Assembly: GCF_900142125.1 (NCBI RefSeq)
Contig: NZ_FQZT01000005.1
Span: forward strand, 222,606 to 286,605
Reading direction: 5' to 3'
Source of the DNA: Malonomonas rubra DSM 5091
GTDB taxonomy: Bacteria > Desulfobacterota > Desulfuromonadia > Desulfuromonadales > Geopsychrobacteraceae
DNA: 64,000 nt
A program made the position numbers and the translations under genes. The notes beneath the pieces were generated by a model. It was not told the origin of the DNA, searched no databases, and was given only the letters and a program-made list of their open reading frames with translations. Shown piece after piece: positions 53,588 to 61,081 of this stretch; the first letter of the stretch is position 1; each line of letters begins with the position of its first letter.

Positions 53588-54991
53588 GTGATTTTTCAAC
53601 TGCTCTCAGATCACGGCATCACGCCGAAGCGTATCAGTAGCCACAAGGGCGGCGAATATCACTCGCCTTGTCCGCGTTGCGGTGGGACTGATCGCTTTCA
53701 CGTCTGGCCGGAGCAGTATGACGGGCAAGGCTCGTTTTGGTGTCGCAACTGCGACATTGGCGGTGATTGCATCAAGTTCTTGATGGAGTACAGCGGTTAC
53801 AGTTTTCGACAAGCAGCAGATCGCACTGGCAAGAAGCTCGATGAGCAGGGGCAGGGGCAGGGGCAGGGCAGCGGTTATTCCACGCCTAAGCTGAGCAAGC
53901 AGCAGCAGAAAAAGCCGACGCAACCGCGCGAATGCCTGCCGCCAATTGAAAGCTGGCAGGCTGCTGCCCGTGATTTGCTCGAAAAGGCGCAAGTCGCGTT
54001 GCTCGCCAATCAGGAGCAACTTGCTTATCTCGCCGGTCGTGGCCTGCCGATCAAAGCAGTTAAGCAGTACGGCCTCGGCTGGATCGATACCAAGGAGAAA
54101 GATTGCACCTTCTCAAGCCGTAAAAAATGGGGCATCGACCCCAAAGCAGAAAACAAGCGACCTGACGCACTTTGGCTACCGCGCGGCATCCTCATTCCTA
54201 ACATTATTGCCGATGGGCAAACTGTCCGCGTCGACAGTCTGCGTATTCGGCGACCAAAAGCGGATAGACTGCCGCCGCTCGAAGCTCTCAGTTATCACGT
54301 TGTTCCAGGTGGCGGCACAGCACCGCTGCTGCTGCACGATCAGCAGTTGGCGATCGTTGTGGTCGAAGCCCAGCTCGATGGCATGCTTTGCCATGACAAG
54401 GCAGGCGATCTGGTCGGCGTCCTTGCCCTTGGCAACAGTACGGCCAGGCCCGACGAACGCAGCATGGCTGCTTTGCGACGCGCCAAACTGATTTTGGTTG
54501 CCCTTGATTTTGATGACAATCACGCAGGAGGTAAGGCTTGGGAGCGCTGGCAGCGCGACTTTGATCACGTCAAGCGCTGGCCGGTTCCGCAAGGCAAAGA
54601 CCCCGGTGAAGCCTATCAGGCTGGTGTCGATATCCGCTCTTGGCTGCTCTCAGGACTTCCGCCGGTGTGGCGCAAACAGCAGATTGTGCCTGCCATCGAA
54701 GAATACACCGCCCCAGAAAAACCTCGTGCCTGGAAACTGCACACTAAGTCAGGACGCGAGATCTGCATTGTTGCCGATAAACGCGACAAGCAACTCTACT
54801 TTGAAAAGACTGGGCTAGTTACGCTTGATGAAACGGATCTTGAAAAACTCAAGCAGATGGACAGAGGCACCAGAAATGAATGCTTGAAAGTGCTGGCGGT
54901 GTTCGGCGGGAGCGTCGAATCAACTGGACCATATCAGGATAAAGAGAAAGCCACGACATTGCGGGTACAAGATGTGTTCATCAAAAGATAG
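53588..54991 (+). CDS. CHC2/Toprim-type phage primase
   Basis: 467-residue primase. The N-terminal zinc finger has Cys28, Cys31, Cys52 and Cys55 (CPRCGG...WCRNC). A Gln/Gly-rich linker follows (about 90-98, EQGQGQGQGSG), then a Toprim domain with VVVEAQLDGM (about 258-267) and LILVALDFDDNHAG (about 301-314). The start is GTG 53588 behind a purine-rich site. Primase and SF3 helicase here are separate proteins, in contrast to fused P4 alpha. Confidence 0.87.
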   Translation: MIFQLLSDHGITPKRISSHKGGEYHSPCPRCGGTDRFHVWPEQYDGQGSFWCRNCDIGGDCIKFLMEYSGYSFRQAADRTGKKLDEQGQGQGQGSGYSTPKLSKQQQKKPTQPRECLPPIESWQAAARDLLEKAQVALLANQEQLAYLAGRGLPIKAVKQYGLGWIDTKEKDCTFSSRKKWGIDPKAENKRPDALWLPRGILIPNIIADGQTVRVDSLRIRRPKADRLPPLEALSYHVVPGGGTAPLLLHDQQLAIVVVEAQLDGMLCHDKAGDLVGVLALGNSTARPDERSMAALRRAKLILVALDFDDNHAGGKAWERWQRDFDHVKRWPVPQGKDPGEAYQAGVDIRSWLLSGLPPVWRKQQIVPAIEEYTAPEKPRAWKLHTKSGREICIVADKRDKQLYFEKTGLVTLDETDLEKLKQMDRGTRNECLKVLAVFGGSVESTGPYQDKEKATTLRVQDVFIKR

Positions 54992-55020
54992 GAAACAATC
55001 ATAACGGTAGGAAAGAGAGG

Positions 55021-55833
55021 TTGAATGCATTTACATCTAAGCAGATAAAAATGATCATTTCTGCACAAGACAATACCAAGGGCGTATTTTCCGATGTTGG
55101 TAGGGGCATGGATCGTCTATCAAAGGCTTCGAAACAATTGCGGGCCGCGATTGCTGGTATTGTGTCAGGTTTGGTTGTTCGAGAGTTAACCCAACTGGTC
55201 AAAGCCAACTTGGGGGCTGGCGATGTGTTAGCAAAAACCGCCGACAAGGTAGGTATTGCTGCCGAAAGTTTGCAGGAAATGCGTTATGCCGCTGAGTTGA
55301 CAGGTGTGCAGACCAGTACGCTGGACATGGCTATGCAGCGTCTTTCTCGGCGTGTTGGCGAAGCTGCGCGGGGCAAGTATGGCAATGTCGGCGTTGTTGG
55401 TATTGACTATCTTGGCCTGATGTCAGCCAAGGACGCGCGCACAGAATACGAGCGTATTTCCTATTGTGCTGAGCAATCAAAAAACATGGCTAAGCGGCTC
55501 AACATGCCGGTTGTCATCCTCACTCAGATCAATCGCCAGTCAGCCAGAGACGGCAAAATAGAGATGCACAGCGCAAAAGGCAGCGGGGCCGTTGAGGCCA
55601 GCGCTGATTATATGCTGAGTCTTGAGCGCAACAAACAGAAAGAAATTATTGTTGGCATTCTGAAAAATCGCAGCGGTGAAGCAAATCTGCAGTTTGTAGC
55701 TGATCTTGATGTAAAAATTCTGAAGTTCAGGGGGCTGGAACCGTACAACGAGATTTGCCACAAGAATGTTTCCAGGGGGCTGGAGCGGGCAGGCCAGAAA
55801 CACAGGAACTGGCGCGAGATGGTCTCGCAGTAA
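55021..55833 (+). CDS. chimeric protein: tape-measure N-terminus fused to DnaB-like C-terminus
   Basis: 270-residue frame with two unrelated parts. Residues 1 to about 118 match a tail tape-measure N-terminus (IKMIISAQDNTKGVF, then AMQRLSRRVGEAARG), similar to the start of the gene at 56514. From about residue 119 (KYGNVGVVGIDYLGLM, then VVILTQINRQSARD and SAKGSGAVEASADYML) it matches the DnaB/RecA-like replicative helicase C-terminus, with Walker B but no Walker A. It probably arose by an internal deletion and is unlikely to function as a helicase. TTG start at 55021. Confidence 0.75.
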   Translation: MNAFTSKQIKMIISAQDNTKGVFSDVGRGMDRLSKASKQLRAAIAGIVSGLVVRELTQLVKANLGAGDVLAKTADKVGIAAESLQEMRYAAELTGVQTSTLDMAMQRLSRRVGEAARGKYGNVGVVGIDYLGLMSAKDARTEYERISYCAEQSKNMAKRLNMPVVILTQINRQSARDGKIEMHSAKGSGAVEASADYMLSLERNKQKEIIVGILKNRSGEANLQFVADLDVKILKFRGLEPYNEICHKNVSRGLERAGQKHRNWREMVSQ

Positions 55834-55845
55834 GAAGGGCTAAAC

Positions 55846-56472
55846 ATGGATCTTTCAATAAAACTAGAAGGTTTTGATCGGGCAATGATGCTGTTCGACA
55901 GCAAGAAGGTTATCAAGGCGAGCTCACACGCTATTAACGATGTTGCCAGTAGGGCAAGAACGGCGGCAGACAAGCAGATCAGAAGTAAGTTTGCCCTTAA
56001 GGCCGGCTTTACTAAGCAGAAGGTCAGGGTTTCTTCCAGAGCAAATAGGAGCGCCTTGAGAGCGATCTTAACCGCTCAGAGTACACCAATCAGTCTAAAA
56101 CATTTCCCGACCAAACAGATAATTGACCGGAGAGGAGGGGTTACTGTTCGCTCAGGTAGTCGCAGATTTGATGAATATAGAAAGTCTAGCAAGGGGGCGC
56201 GGGGGCTAAGCGCAAGGATAACGCAAAAAGGTGGCTATCGCCCGATAAAGCATGGCTTTTCTCTGCGCCATTCTCGGGGAGGGGTGAGCTATTGGAGGAG
56301 GACTGGTCCTGGTAGATGGGGGACTATGGAGGGAGCCGAAATGTTGCGAGTTATAACTGTGGCAAGCATGTTTAAACAGGCTGCGGTTAAGGAATCGGTG
56401 CGCCGGGCAATTCGTGAGAACTGGCCCAAGAGATTTAAGTACCGGCTTAGCAAGGAACTTTCCAGGCGTTAA
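55846..56472 (+). CDS. prophage minor tail protein Z-like
   Basis: 208-residue basic protein. The first 50 residues (DLSIKLEGFDRAMMLFD, then KKVIKASSHAINDVASRARTAA) and the middle GGYRPIKHGF fit the minor tail protein Z (GPZ) family, which in lambda joins the tail terminus. It starts after GAAGG and precedes the tape-measure gene, an order common in tail modules. Confidence 0.78.
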   Translation: MDLSIKLEGFDRAMMLFDSKKVIKASSHAINDVASRARTAADKQIRSKFALKAGFTKQKVRVSSRANRSALRAILTAQSTPISLKHFPTKQIIDRRGGVTVRSGSRRFDEYRKSSKGARGLSARITQKGGYRPIKHGFSLRHSRGGVSYWRRTGPGRWGTMEGAEMLRVITVASMFKQAAVKESVRRAIRENWPKRFKYRLSKELSRR

Positions 56473-56513
56473 TCGTCGATTGATGCTTAGACTTAGCTAG
56501 ATGGAGGAACACT

Positions 56514-58274
56514 GTGGTTGGATCTGAAAAAGCAAAAGTTATTATTTCAGCGGAAGATAGAGCAACAAAAACCTTTAACCGCATGCGCGGCAGTTTGACC
56601 AGCGTGCAGACAGCGGCAGCATCTCTTGGTCTTACTTTCGGAGCATTAAGTGCTGCTGCTACTGTTACTGCTTTTGTTAAGCAACAGGACGCAGTGCAGC
56701 AGTTGGAGCAGCGGCTAAAATCGACTGGCGGCGTTGCTGGGAAGACAATGCAAGACCTGCAGTTGATGGCCAGCGGGTTGCAAGCAGTGACTCGCTATGG
56801 CGATGAGGCTACATTGGAAATGCAGGCGCTGCTTTTGACTTTTACGAAAGTACAGGGGGGGGTGTTTGATGCGGCAACGGAAGCAATAATGAATGTCGCG
56901 ACAGCAATGGGGACCGATTTAAAGTCGGCGGCCCTACAGGTTGGGAAGGCATTGAACGACCCAGCCGGACAGCTTTCTGCGCTGTCCCGTTCTGGCATCC
57001 AGTTTACAGAGGACCAGAAGAGGACAATCAAAGCAATGACTGACCTGGGAGATGTTGCTGGCGCCCAAAGGGTGATCCTGGCAGAGCTTGAGACACAATT
57101 TGGCGGCGCTGCTCGGGCAGCGCGGGAAACTTTGGGGGGGGCTATCGTTGGCGCACAAAACGCAATGGGTGACCTTGCTGAAAACATCGGCATGGTGTTT
57201 TCTCCAGCAGTTGACCAGGCTGCAAGCTCGGTTGAGGAATTGGTAAACGCCCTTAACCGGCTCATAAACCCTAATATCAATCAGCAGATTGAAAGCTTGG
57301 TAGGTAGGGTTTCAGAAATAGACGATCAGATAAAAGGGCGGTCGCAATATGAAGGCCGCGGGGCTCTTGGTAACATCTTTGCTGCTATGTATGGAAGCAG
57401 GGAGGAACTTGAGGCCGAAAAGCAAAGAATTATTGAGCAGCTTAATTCTTTACGGGCGTCAGTCGGCACTGGCACCAATCCTGCGGATGGGGGGAGGGGC
57501 TGGCCAACAGCGGCTGGGGGCGCAGGTGGGGCTGAGCAAGGGCTTATGGCAGACGGCGAAGCCTTCCGGATCGGCGGCGACTTTGGCCTGATGGACAACC
57601 CGCAAAGCATGCTTGACAGAATAGCCGAATTTAACGGCTCGAAATACGAAATGGAAAGCGCTCACCAAATAGCGATGTTCGATTTGCGCACCTCGGTTAT
57701 TGACCAGACGCTTGAAGTCGAGCGCACGGCGCATGCGGAACGCATGATGATGGAACAGGAAATGACAGATTTCCGCGTCAGCCAGAACCAGTCAGCGCTT
57801 GGCAATGCTGTTACCTTCCTGGACATGCTTGGACAAAAGAACAAGGCCGCTGCGATTGCCGGAATTGCCCTGCAAAAAGGCATTGCTTTGGCGACAACAT
57901 ACACATCGACCGCCAGCGGTGCGCAGTTGGCTTATGCTTCGCAGCTTATCCCCGGCGATCCAACATCTATAGCGCGGGCGCAGGCCGCCCACGCTTCGAC
58001 CTGGGCCATGGGCAAGGTTAATATGGCGCTTATCGCCGCGACAGGTCTTTTTCAGGCTGCACAGGTTGCCAGCGGTGATAGTTCATCTGGTGGCGGTAGC
58101 TACACTAGCCCGGTTGTCACCCAGCCGGCACAGGCCGGGGCAACAGATGGTCAAACAATTACAATTGTTTTAAAGGGGATGGTCGATGAGGCATATGTTG
58201 AAGAGAACCTTGTCCCAACCCTAAAAGATCTGAGCGCAAGAAGGTCGATTGACCTTGTTTTTGAAGCCCCTTGA
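56514..58274 (+). CDS. phage tail tape measure protein
   Basis: 586-residue protein of the lambda-like tail-length tape measure group. The N-terminus AKVIISAEDRATKTFNRMRG is followed by a hydrophobic stretch (GLTFGALSAAATVTAFV, about 37-53). Next come the family-typical QLSALSRSGIQFTEDQ, ALNDPAG, and AENIGMVFSPAV blocks and a long helical, Ala/Gln-rich C-terminal part. Start GTG 56514 with GGAGGA. It is short for this family, so a short tail or a truncated form is possible. Confidence 0.83.
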   Translation: MVGSEKAKVIISAEDRATKTFNRMRGSLTSVQTAAASLGLTFGALSAAATVTAFVKQQDAVQQLEQRLKSTGGVAGKTMQDLQLMASGLQAVTRYGDEATLEMQALLLTFTKVQGGVFDAATEAIMNVATAMGTDLKSAALQVGKALNDPAGQLSALSRSGIQFTEDQKRTIKAMTDLGDVAGAQRVILAELETQFGGAARAARETLGGAIVGAQNAMGDLAENIGMVFSPAVDQAASSVEELVNALNRLINPNINQQIESLVGRVSEIDDQIKGRSQYEGRGALGNIFAAMYGSREELEAEKQRIIEQLNSLRASVGTGTNPADGGRGWPTAAGGAGGAEQGLMADGEAFRIGGDFGLMDNPQSMLDRIAEFNGSKYEMESAHQIAMFDLRTSVIDQTLEVERTAHAERMMMEQEMTDFRVSQNQSALGNAVTFLDMLGQKNKAAAIAGIALQKGIALATTYTSTASGAQLAYASQLIPGDPTSIARAQAAHASTWAMGKVNMALIAATGLFQAAQVASGDSSSGGGSYTSPVVTQPAQAGATDGQTITIVLKGMVDEAYVEENLVPTLKDLSARRSIDLVFEAP

Positions 58275-58286
58275 TAAGGAGAAAAC

Positions 58287-58616
58287 ATGGGTAATGTCAT
58301 TGATTTTCCATCGATTGAACAGAGGACAAGAGAGATGGCTGCAGAGCTAGCGTCAGGGGACCCTGAGTTTGCTAGCAATTTTAGTGAGGCATGCTCTTCA
58401 ATCTGCCGCCTAGCGGTGGAAGCCAACCGAATCGAAATTGAACTAAATTTGTCTACCGACAGTGATTCGATCTGCGAAAACATAGACGTTTTGAAGGATG
58501 CCGTGCGAAAGTCACTTAAGGATAGCTACGGAAAGTTTATTTGCAGGCTACTGGATTTGCTCTTGGAGGAGAAGGTTGATAACTGTAGGTTGTTGTCTGC
58601 GTTAAACAGTGAATAA
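58287..58616 (+). CDS. small unknown protein after the tape measure gene
   Basis: 109-residue mostly helical acidic protein with several Cys, no recognised domain. It has a good AAGGAG site before ATG 58287 and starts 12 bases after the tape measure gene. Possibly a tail assembly chaperone or unrelated cargo. It is the last forward gene of the element. Confidence 0.6.
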   Translation: MGNVIDFPSIEQRTREMAAELASGDPEFASNFSEACSSICRLAVEANRIEIELNLSTDSDSICENIDVLKDAVRKSLKDSYGKFICRLLDLLLEEKVDNCRLLSALNSE

Positions 58617-58637
58617 TCAAATCAAAGCGCAGGAAAA

Positions 58638-58835
58638 TTAACGTTTCCTCCATCGCAATATCCCCGGGCAGTCGTCCAGAAGCATATTTATGGTCTCTTC
58701 TGTCCGGGAATTGTTTTGCCTGACTTCCGCTGAATCAACCAGGCGGTCAACGCCAAGATCGATCAAGGAGTCTTGAATAGATTTGCCCGTGGCCAGGCTG
58801 TACGCCTGAACCATAATCGAAGTGTAACCCGCCAT
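58638..58835 (-). CDS. small reverse-strand protein of the element
   Basis: 65-residue protein (MAGYTSIMVQAYSLATG, then a helical acidic region and a basic C-terminus RWRKR). No family recognised. GGAGG lies 6-7 bases before ATG 58835. Its promoter matches that of the SDH protease gene. Confidence 0.55.
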   Translation of the reverse strand: MAGYTSIMVQAYSLATGKSIQDSLIDLGVDRLVDSAEVRQNNSRTEETINMLLDDCPGILRWRKR

Positions 58836-58862
58836 GTGACCCCTCCCGTGCAAAATGAAAAC

Positions 58863-58891
58863 AGTATAGTGTGAGGGGCTGACAGGAATCT
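58863..58891 (-). promoter_or_regulatory. shared promoter/operator module, copy 1
   Basis: On the reverse strand: agattcctgtcag, ten bases, then a -10-like tatact (58863-58868). The same two blocks with the same spacing occur at 60091-60119 before the SDH protease gene. This indicates common control of the two reverse-strand genes. Confidence 0.6.
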
Positions 58892-58965
58892 GATTCGGAA
58901 CAAGGTGTGTCTAGGTTTACTTGTCGTAATTTGAGCTGTTGCTGGTGGAGGGAGCACAAAAAAGC

Positions 58966-58996
58966 CCCTGTTTGTAAGCAGGGGCTACTTTGAGTG
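58966..58996 (-). terminator. terminator of the SDH protease gene
   Basis: 8-bp stem agcccctg / caggggct with an 8-base loop. On the reverse strand it is followed by at least six T. It lies 58 bases past the SDH protease stop. Confidence 0.85.
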
Positions 58997-59053
58997 TCTA
59001 CGGTTTACATTTTTGATGCTAGGTTGCCTGTCCCCCTTGGAGGGCTCGCCGCT

Positions 59054-60061
59054 TCAGCAGCTTTGTGGCTGACTATTTTGCTTGTCTTCGAATTCTGTAT
59101 GGACAGCTTGCTGATCTGTCTGGCTTTGTGTCGCTGTATCTCTCTCGCCTTCTTGATGTCCTGGTTCGTCGCTATTGTTGTGAGGATCAACCTCTTCATT
59201 GTTTTTCTCCGTCGGGCTGTTTTCAGCCCTGCTTTGTAGTAGATCAATTACGTCGACAACTATTGGATCAGCGGTTGGATACTCATGTGATTCGATTATA
59301 CCACGAGCCCAGTCATAAATGTTAGAGGTTGTGTTGTCTGGCGCTGAAACTGTATTGAAAAGTTCTCCTGCCTCTTTCCTGTCTATGACAAAGCCGTGCG
59401 ATGGGTAGCTGGCTACAAGTTTTGCTATAGCATCTGGCTTCAGTGAATCTGCCATTTTGTTCAGGCGGGCCCCATATTCATATCCTATCTTCATGGCCCG
59501 TTCATGTTCGCCCAGCGTGATCGGATCGATGTGTGATGTGATCGGGGAAATAAAACCCTCAGCCAGCTTTGTTGCCACTTCTGCGGCAATTTTAGTGCTT
59601 ATTCTGCTGCCGGCCCTAAGGTCGATGAGGTTTGATCTGAACGATGTAAGCATCTGCTCCTGAAGAGCGCTTAGGGCCTGGAGGATGTCGAGCCCGGACA
59701 TGTTTTCAAACATCTCGTCGGGTTTTGATATTTGGATATCCAGCGGACCAAGTTCTCCGCGGTCACCGAAAATCAGTTTTTTGGCCCCAATACAAATCAA
59801 GGTGCCTGCGGATTTGCAAATATCAGGGATAAGGATCTCGAAGTCCTCATAGTGGTGATTTGTTGCGCGAGCAATGCGATACCCTGCATTTGGATCGCCA
59901 CCGGTCGTAATTAAAATGAGGCAGGCTTTTTTTGATTTTGCCTGATTCTTTTCTTTTTGTTCGTATAGAGCGGATAGTTGATTGTACCCGGCCTTGCTGA
60001 CCGAGCCGAAATACAAATAAACATCACCATCATATTCTTTGAATGGTTTTTCTTCCGTCAT
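59054..60061 (-). CDS. SDH/ClpP-fold serine protease (PF01972-like)
   Basis: 335-residue protein with a ClpP/SppA-like core. The oxyanion region TTGGDPNAGYRIA (about 52-64), the catalytic Ser84 in KSAGTLICIGA, and GELGPLDIQ (102-110) are typical of the serine dehydrogenase-type proteinase family. A helical linker and an acidic, disordered C-terminal tail (about 280-335) follow. ATG 60061 is preferred because GGAGGG lies just before it. It has its own promoter and terminator, so it is a separate cargo gene. Role unknown; a prohead-protease substitute or a defence function is speculation. Confidence 0.75.
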   Translation of the reverse strand: MTEEKPFKEYDGDVYLYFGSVSKAGYNQLSALYEQKEKNQAKSKKACLILITTGGDPNAGYRIARATNHHYEDFEILIPDICKSAGTLICIGAKKLIFGDRGELGPLDIQISKPDEMFENMSGLDILQALSALQEQMLTSFRSNLIDLRAGSRISTKIAAEVATKLAEGFISPITSHIDPITLGEHERAMKIGYEYGARLNKMADSLKPDAIAKLVASYPSHGFVIDRKEAGELFNTVSAPDNTTSNIYDWARGIIESHEYPTADPIVVDVIDLLQSRAENSPTEKNNEEVDPHNNSDEPGHQEGERDTATQSQTDQQAVHTEFEDKQNSQPQSC

Positions 60062-60090
60062 TTCTCTACCCTCCATTGCTTAATCAAAGA

Positions 60091-60119
60091 AGTATAGCCG
60101 GATAGCCTGACAGGAATCT
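60091..60119 (-). promoter_or_regulatory. shared promoter/operator module, copy 2
   Basis: Same agattcctgtcag and tatact blocks with identical spacing as copy 1 at 58863-58891, placed about 30 bases before the SDH protease ATG. The intervening ten bases differ, so the conservation is confined to the two boxes. Confidence 0.6.
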
Positions 60120-60190
60120 TAATAGGAAATTCGACCAGCATTTAAATTTGCGACTGGGCAAATATTGCACGCTGGTGCTCCTGTGGGAAA

Positions 60191-60210
60191 TGCTACCCTA
60201 AGCGCTACCC
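60191..60210 (+). repeat. direct repeats GCTACCC, candidate integrase arm sites (right)
   Basis: tgctaccc (60191-60198) and cgctaccc (60203-60210), matching the repeats beside attL. They lie about 60 bases inside attR. Confidence 0.6.
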
Positions 60211-60231
60211 AATGGTCTTTTGAAACAATAA

Positions 60232-60261
60232 AAGGGGTTGGCGACTCAGCGCTAACCCCTT
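60232..60261 (-). terminator. element-supplied terminator of the tRNA-Ser gene
   Basis: 12-bp stem (aaggggttggcg / cgctaacccctt, one G-U pair) with a 6-base loop. On the reverse strand a T-rich stretch follows. It sits directly after the tRNA-Ser 3' end, replacing the ancestral terminator now at 45507-45540. Confidence 0.7.
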
Positions 60262-60267
60262 GTTATA

Positions 60268-60327
60268 TATGGCGGAGAGGGGGAGATTCGAACTCCCGGT
60301 GGCTTGCGCCACAACAGATTTCGAGTC
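60268..60327 (-). other. attR, 3' part of the intact tRNA-Ser
   Basis: 60 bases identical to attL except for four variable-arm bases. It spans the tRNA CCA end through the anticodon loop, so insertion leaves an intact tRNA on this side. Confidence 0.88.
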
Positions 60328-60357
60328 TGTCACCTTCGGCCTCTCGGACACCTCTCC
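60270..60357 (-). tRNA. tRNA-Ser (anticodon CGA)
   Basis: 88-base tRNA. Acceptor stem GGAGAGG pairs with CCTCTCC, then discriminator G and an encoded CCA. The anticodon loop CTCGAAA within the ACAGA/TCTGT stem gives anticodon CGA for codon UCG. A long variable arm (gtggcgcaagccac) and T-loop TTCGAAT are typical for tRNA-Ser. It begins 6 bases after tadA and hosts the integrated element. Confidence 0.96.
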
Positions 60358-60363
60358 AAACTG

Positions 60364-60858
60364 CTATATGTGATTCTTTTTTTGTTGCTTCTTCTTTTCC
60401 CGCAATTTCCGAAAAAAGTGACTCAGTTGTTCGCTGCATTCTTCCTGCAGGATTCCTTCGCGAACTACGACCTTGTGGTTGAAACGATCGTCGGTCGAGA
60501 AATTGTAAATCGAACCAACCGCGCCTACTCGGGGATCGCGGCAACCGTACACCAACTCAGGAATCCGCGCCAGTATGATTCCACCCATGCACATGACGCA
60601 AGGTTCGAGAGTAACGTATATCGTGCAATCGAGCAAGCGCCAAGAGCAGAGGGTTTGTGCCGCTTGCCGGATAGCTATGATCTCGGCATGGGCAGTCGGA
60701 TCCTGGTCGGTTTCACGTAAATTGTGACCGCGACCAATGATTTCACCTTCTTTGACGACAATCGCTCCGATCGGCACCTCAGCCAATGTTTCGGCTAGCG
60801 CAGCTTCCTGCATGGCCAGACGCATGAAGTGCCGATCCTGCTCTACTAAAGAACTCAT
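60364..60858 (-). CDS. tadA: tRNA-specific adenosine deaminase
   Basis: Deaminates A34 to inosine in tRNA-Arg. 164 residues with the zinc site HAE (His57, Glu59) and PCVMC (Cys87, Cys90). Also present are GRGHN, and DPRVGAVGSIYN near 116-127. A basic tail (KKKQQKK) ends the protein. The gene is just upstream of the tRNA-Ser on the same strand, so the two may be co-transcribed. Confidence 0.94.
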   Translation of the reverse strand: MSSLVEQDRHFMRLAMQEAALAETLAEVPIGAIVVKEGEIIGRGHNLRETDQDPTAHAEIIAIRQAAQTLCSWRLLDCTIYVTLEPCVMCMGGIILARIPELVYGCRDPRVGAVGSIYNFSTDDRFNHKVVVREGILQEECSEQLSHFFRKLREKKKQQKKNHI

Positions 60859-61002
60859 TCCGGCCTGTCAGCCTCCCTTGCAATCGCTGCTGAGGGGACC
60901 TGTTAATATCATGAAGCATATGTGAAAACAAGCAGAAAGTCATCCGTTTGCCGCGATCCAGAAGCATCGAATGTTTTACGGCTGTTTTGTGTAAAAACAT
61001 TC

Positions 61003-61042
61003 TTGACAGCGGTTTCTTTCGGGCGTATTGTGCATATGCACA
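61003..61042 (+). promoter_or_regulatory. promoter with palindromic operator for the NifX/ParA-type operon
   Basis: TTGACA (61003-61008), a 17-base spacer, and TATTGT (61026-61031) form a good sigma-70 promoter. A perfect 14-bp palindrome tgtgcatatgcaca at 61029-61042 overlaps the -10 end and probable start site, placing a repressor there. AAGGAG lies before ATG 61082. Confidence 0.7.
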
Positions 61043-61081
61043 TAATATTCAACAATCAATTATTTGATAAAGGAGCAAAAG

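Larger units (their letters stand above)
45543..60327. mobile_element. 14.8-kb tRNA-Ser-integrated phage-satellite-like element
   Basis: Bounded by 60-bp direct repeats from the 3' part of a tRNA-Ser gene (45543-45602 and 60268-60327, 56 of 60 identical). Inside are a tyrosine integrase near the left end, AlpA-type regulators, a major capsid and a decoration protein, an SF3 helicase, a primase, tail proteins and reverse-strand cargo. No terminase, portal, head-tail connector, tail fibre or lysis gene is visible. It may be a satellite depending on a helper phage, or a prophage that lost its packaging block; one gene shows a clear deletion-type fusion. Both ends and the integrase look intact. 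Confidence 0.85.
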
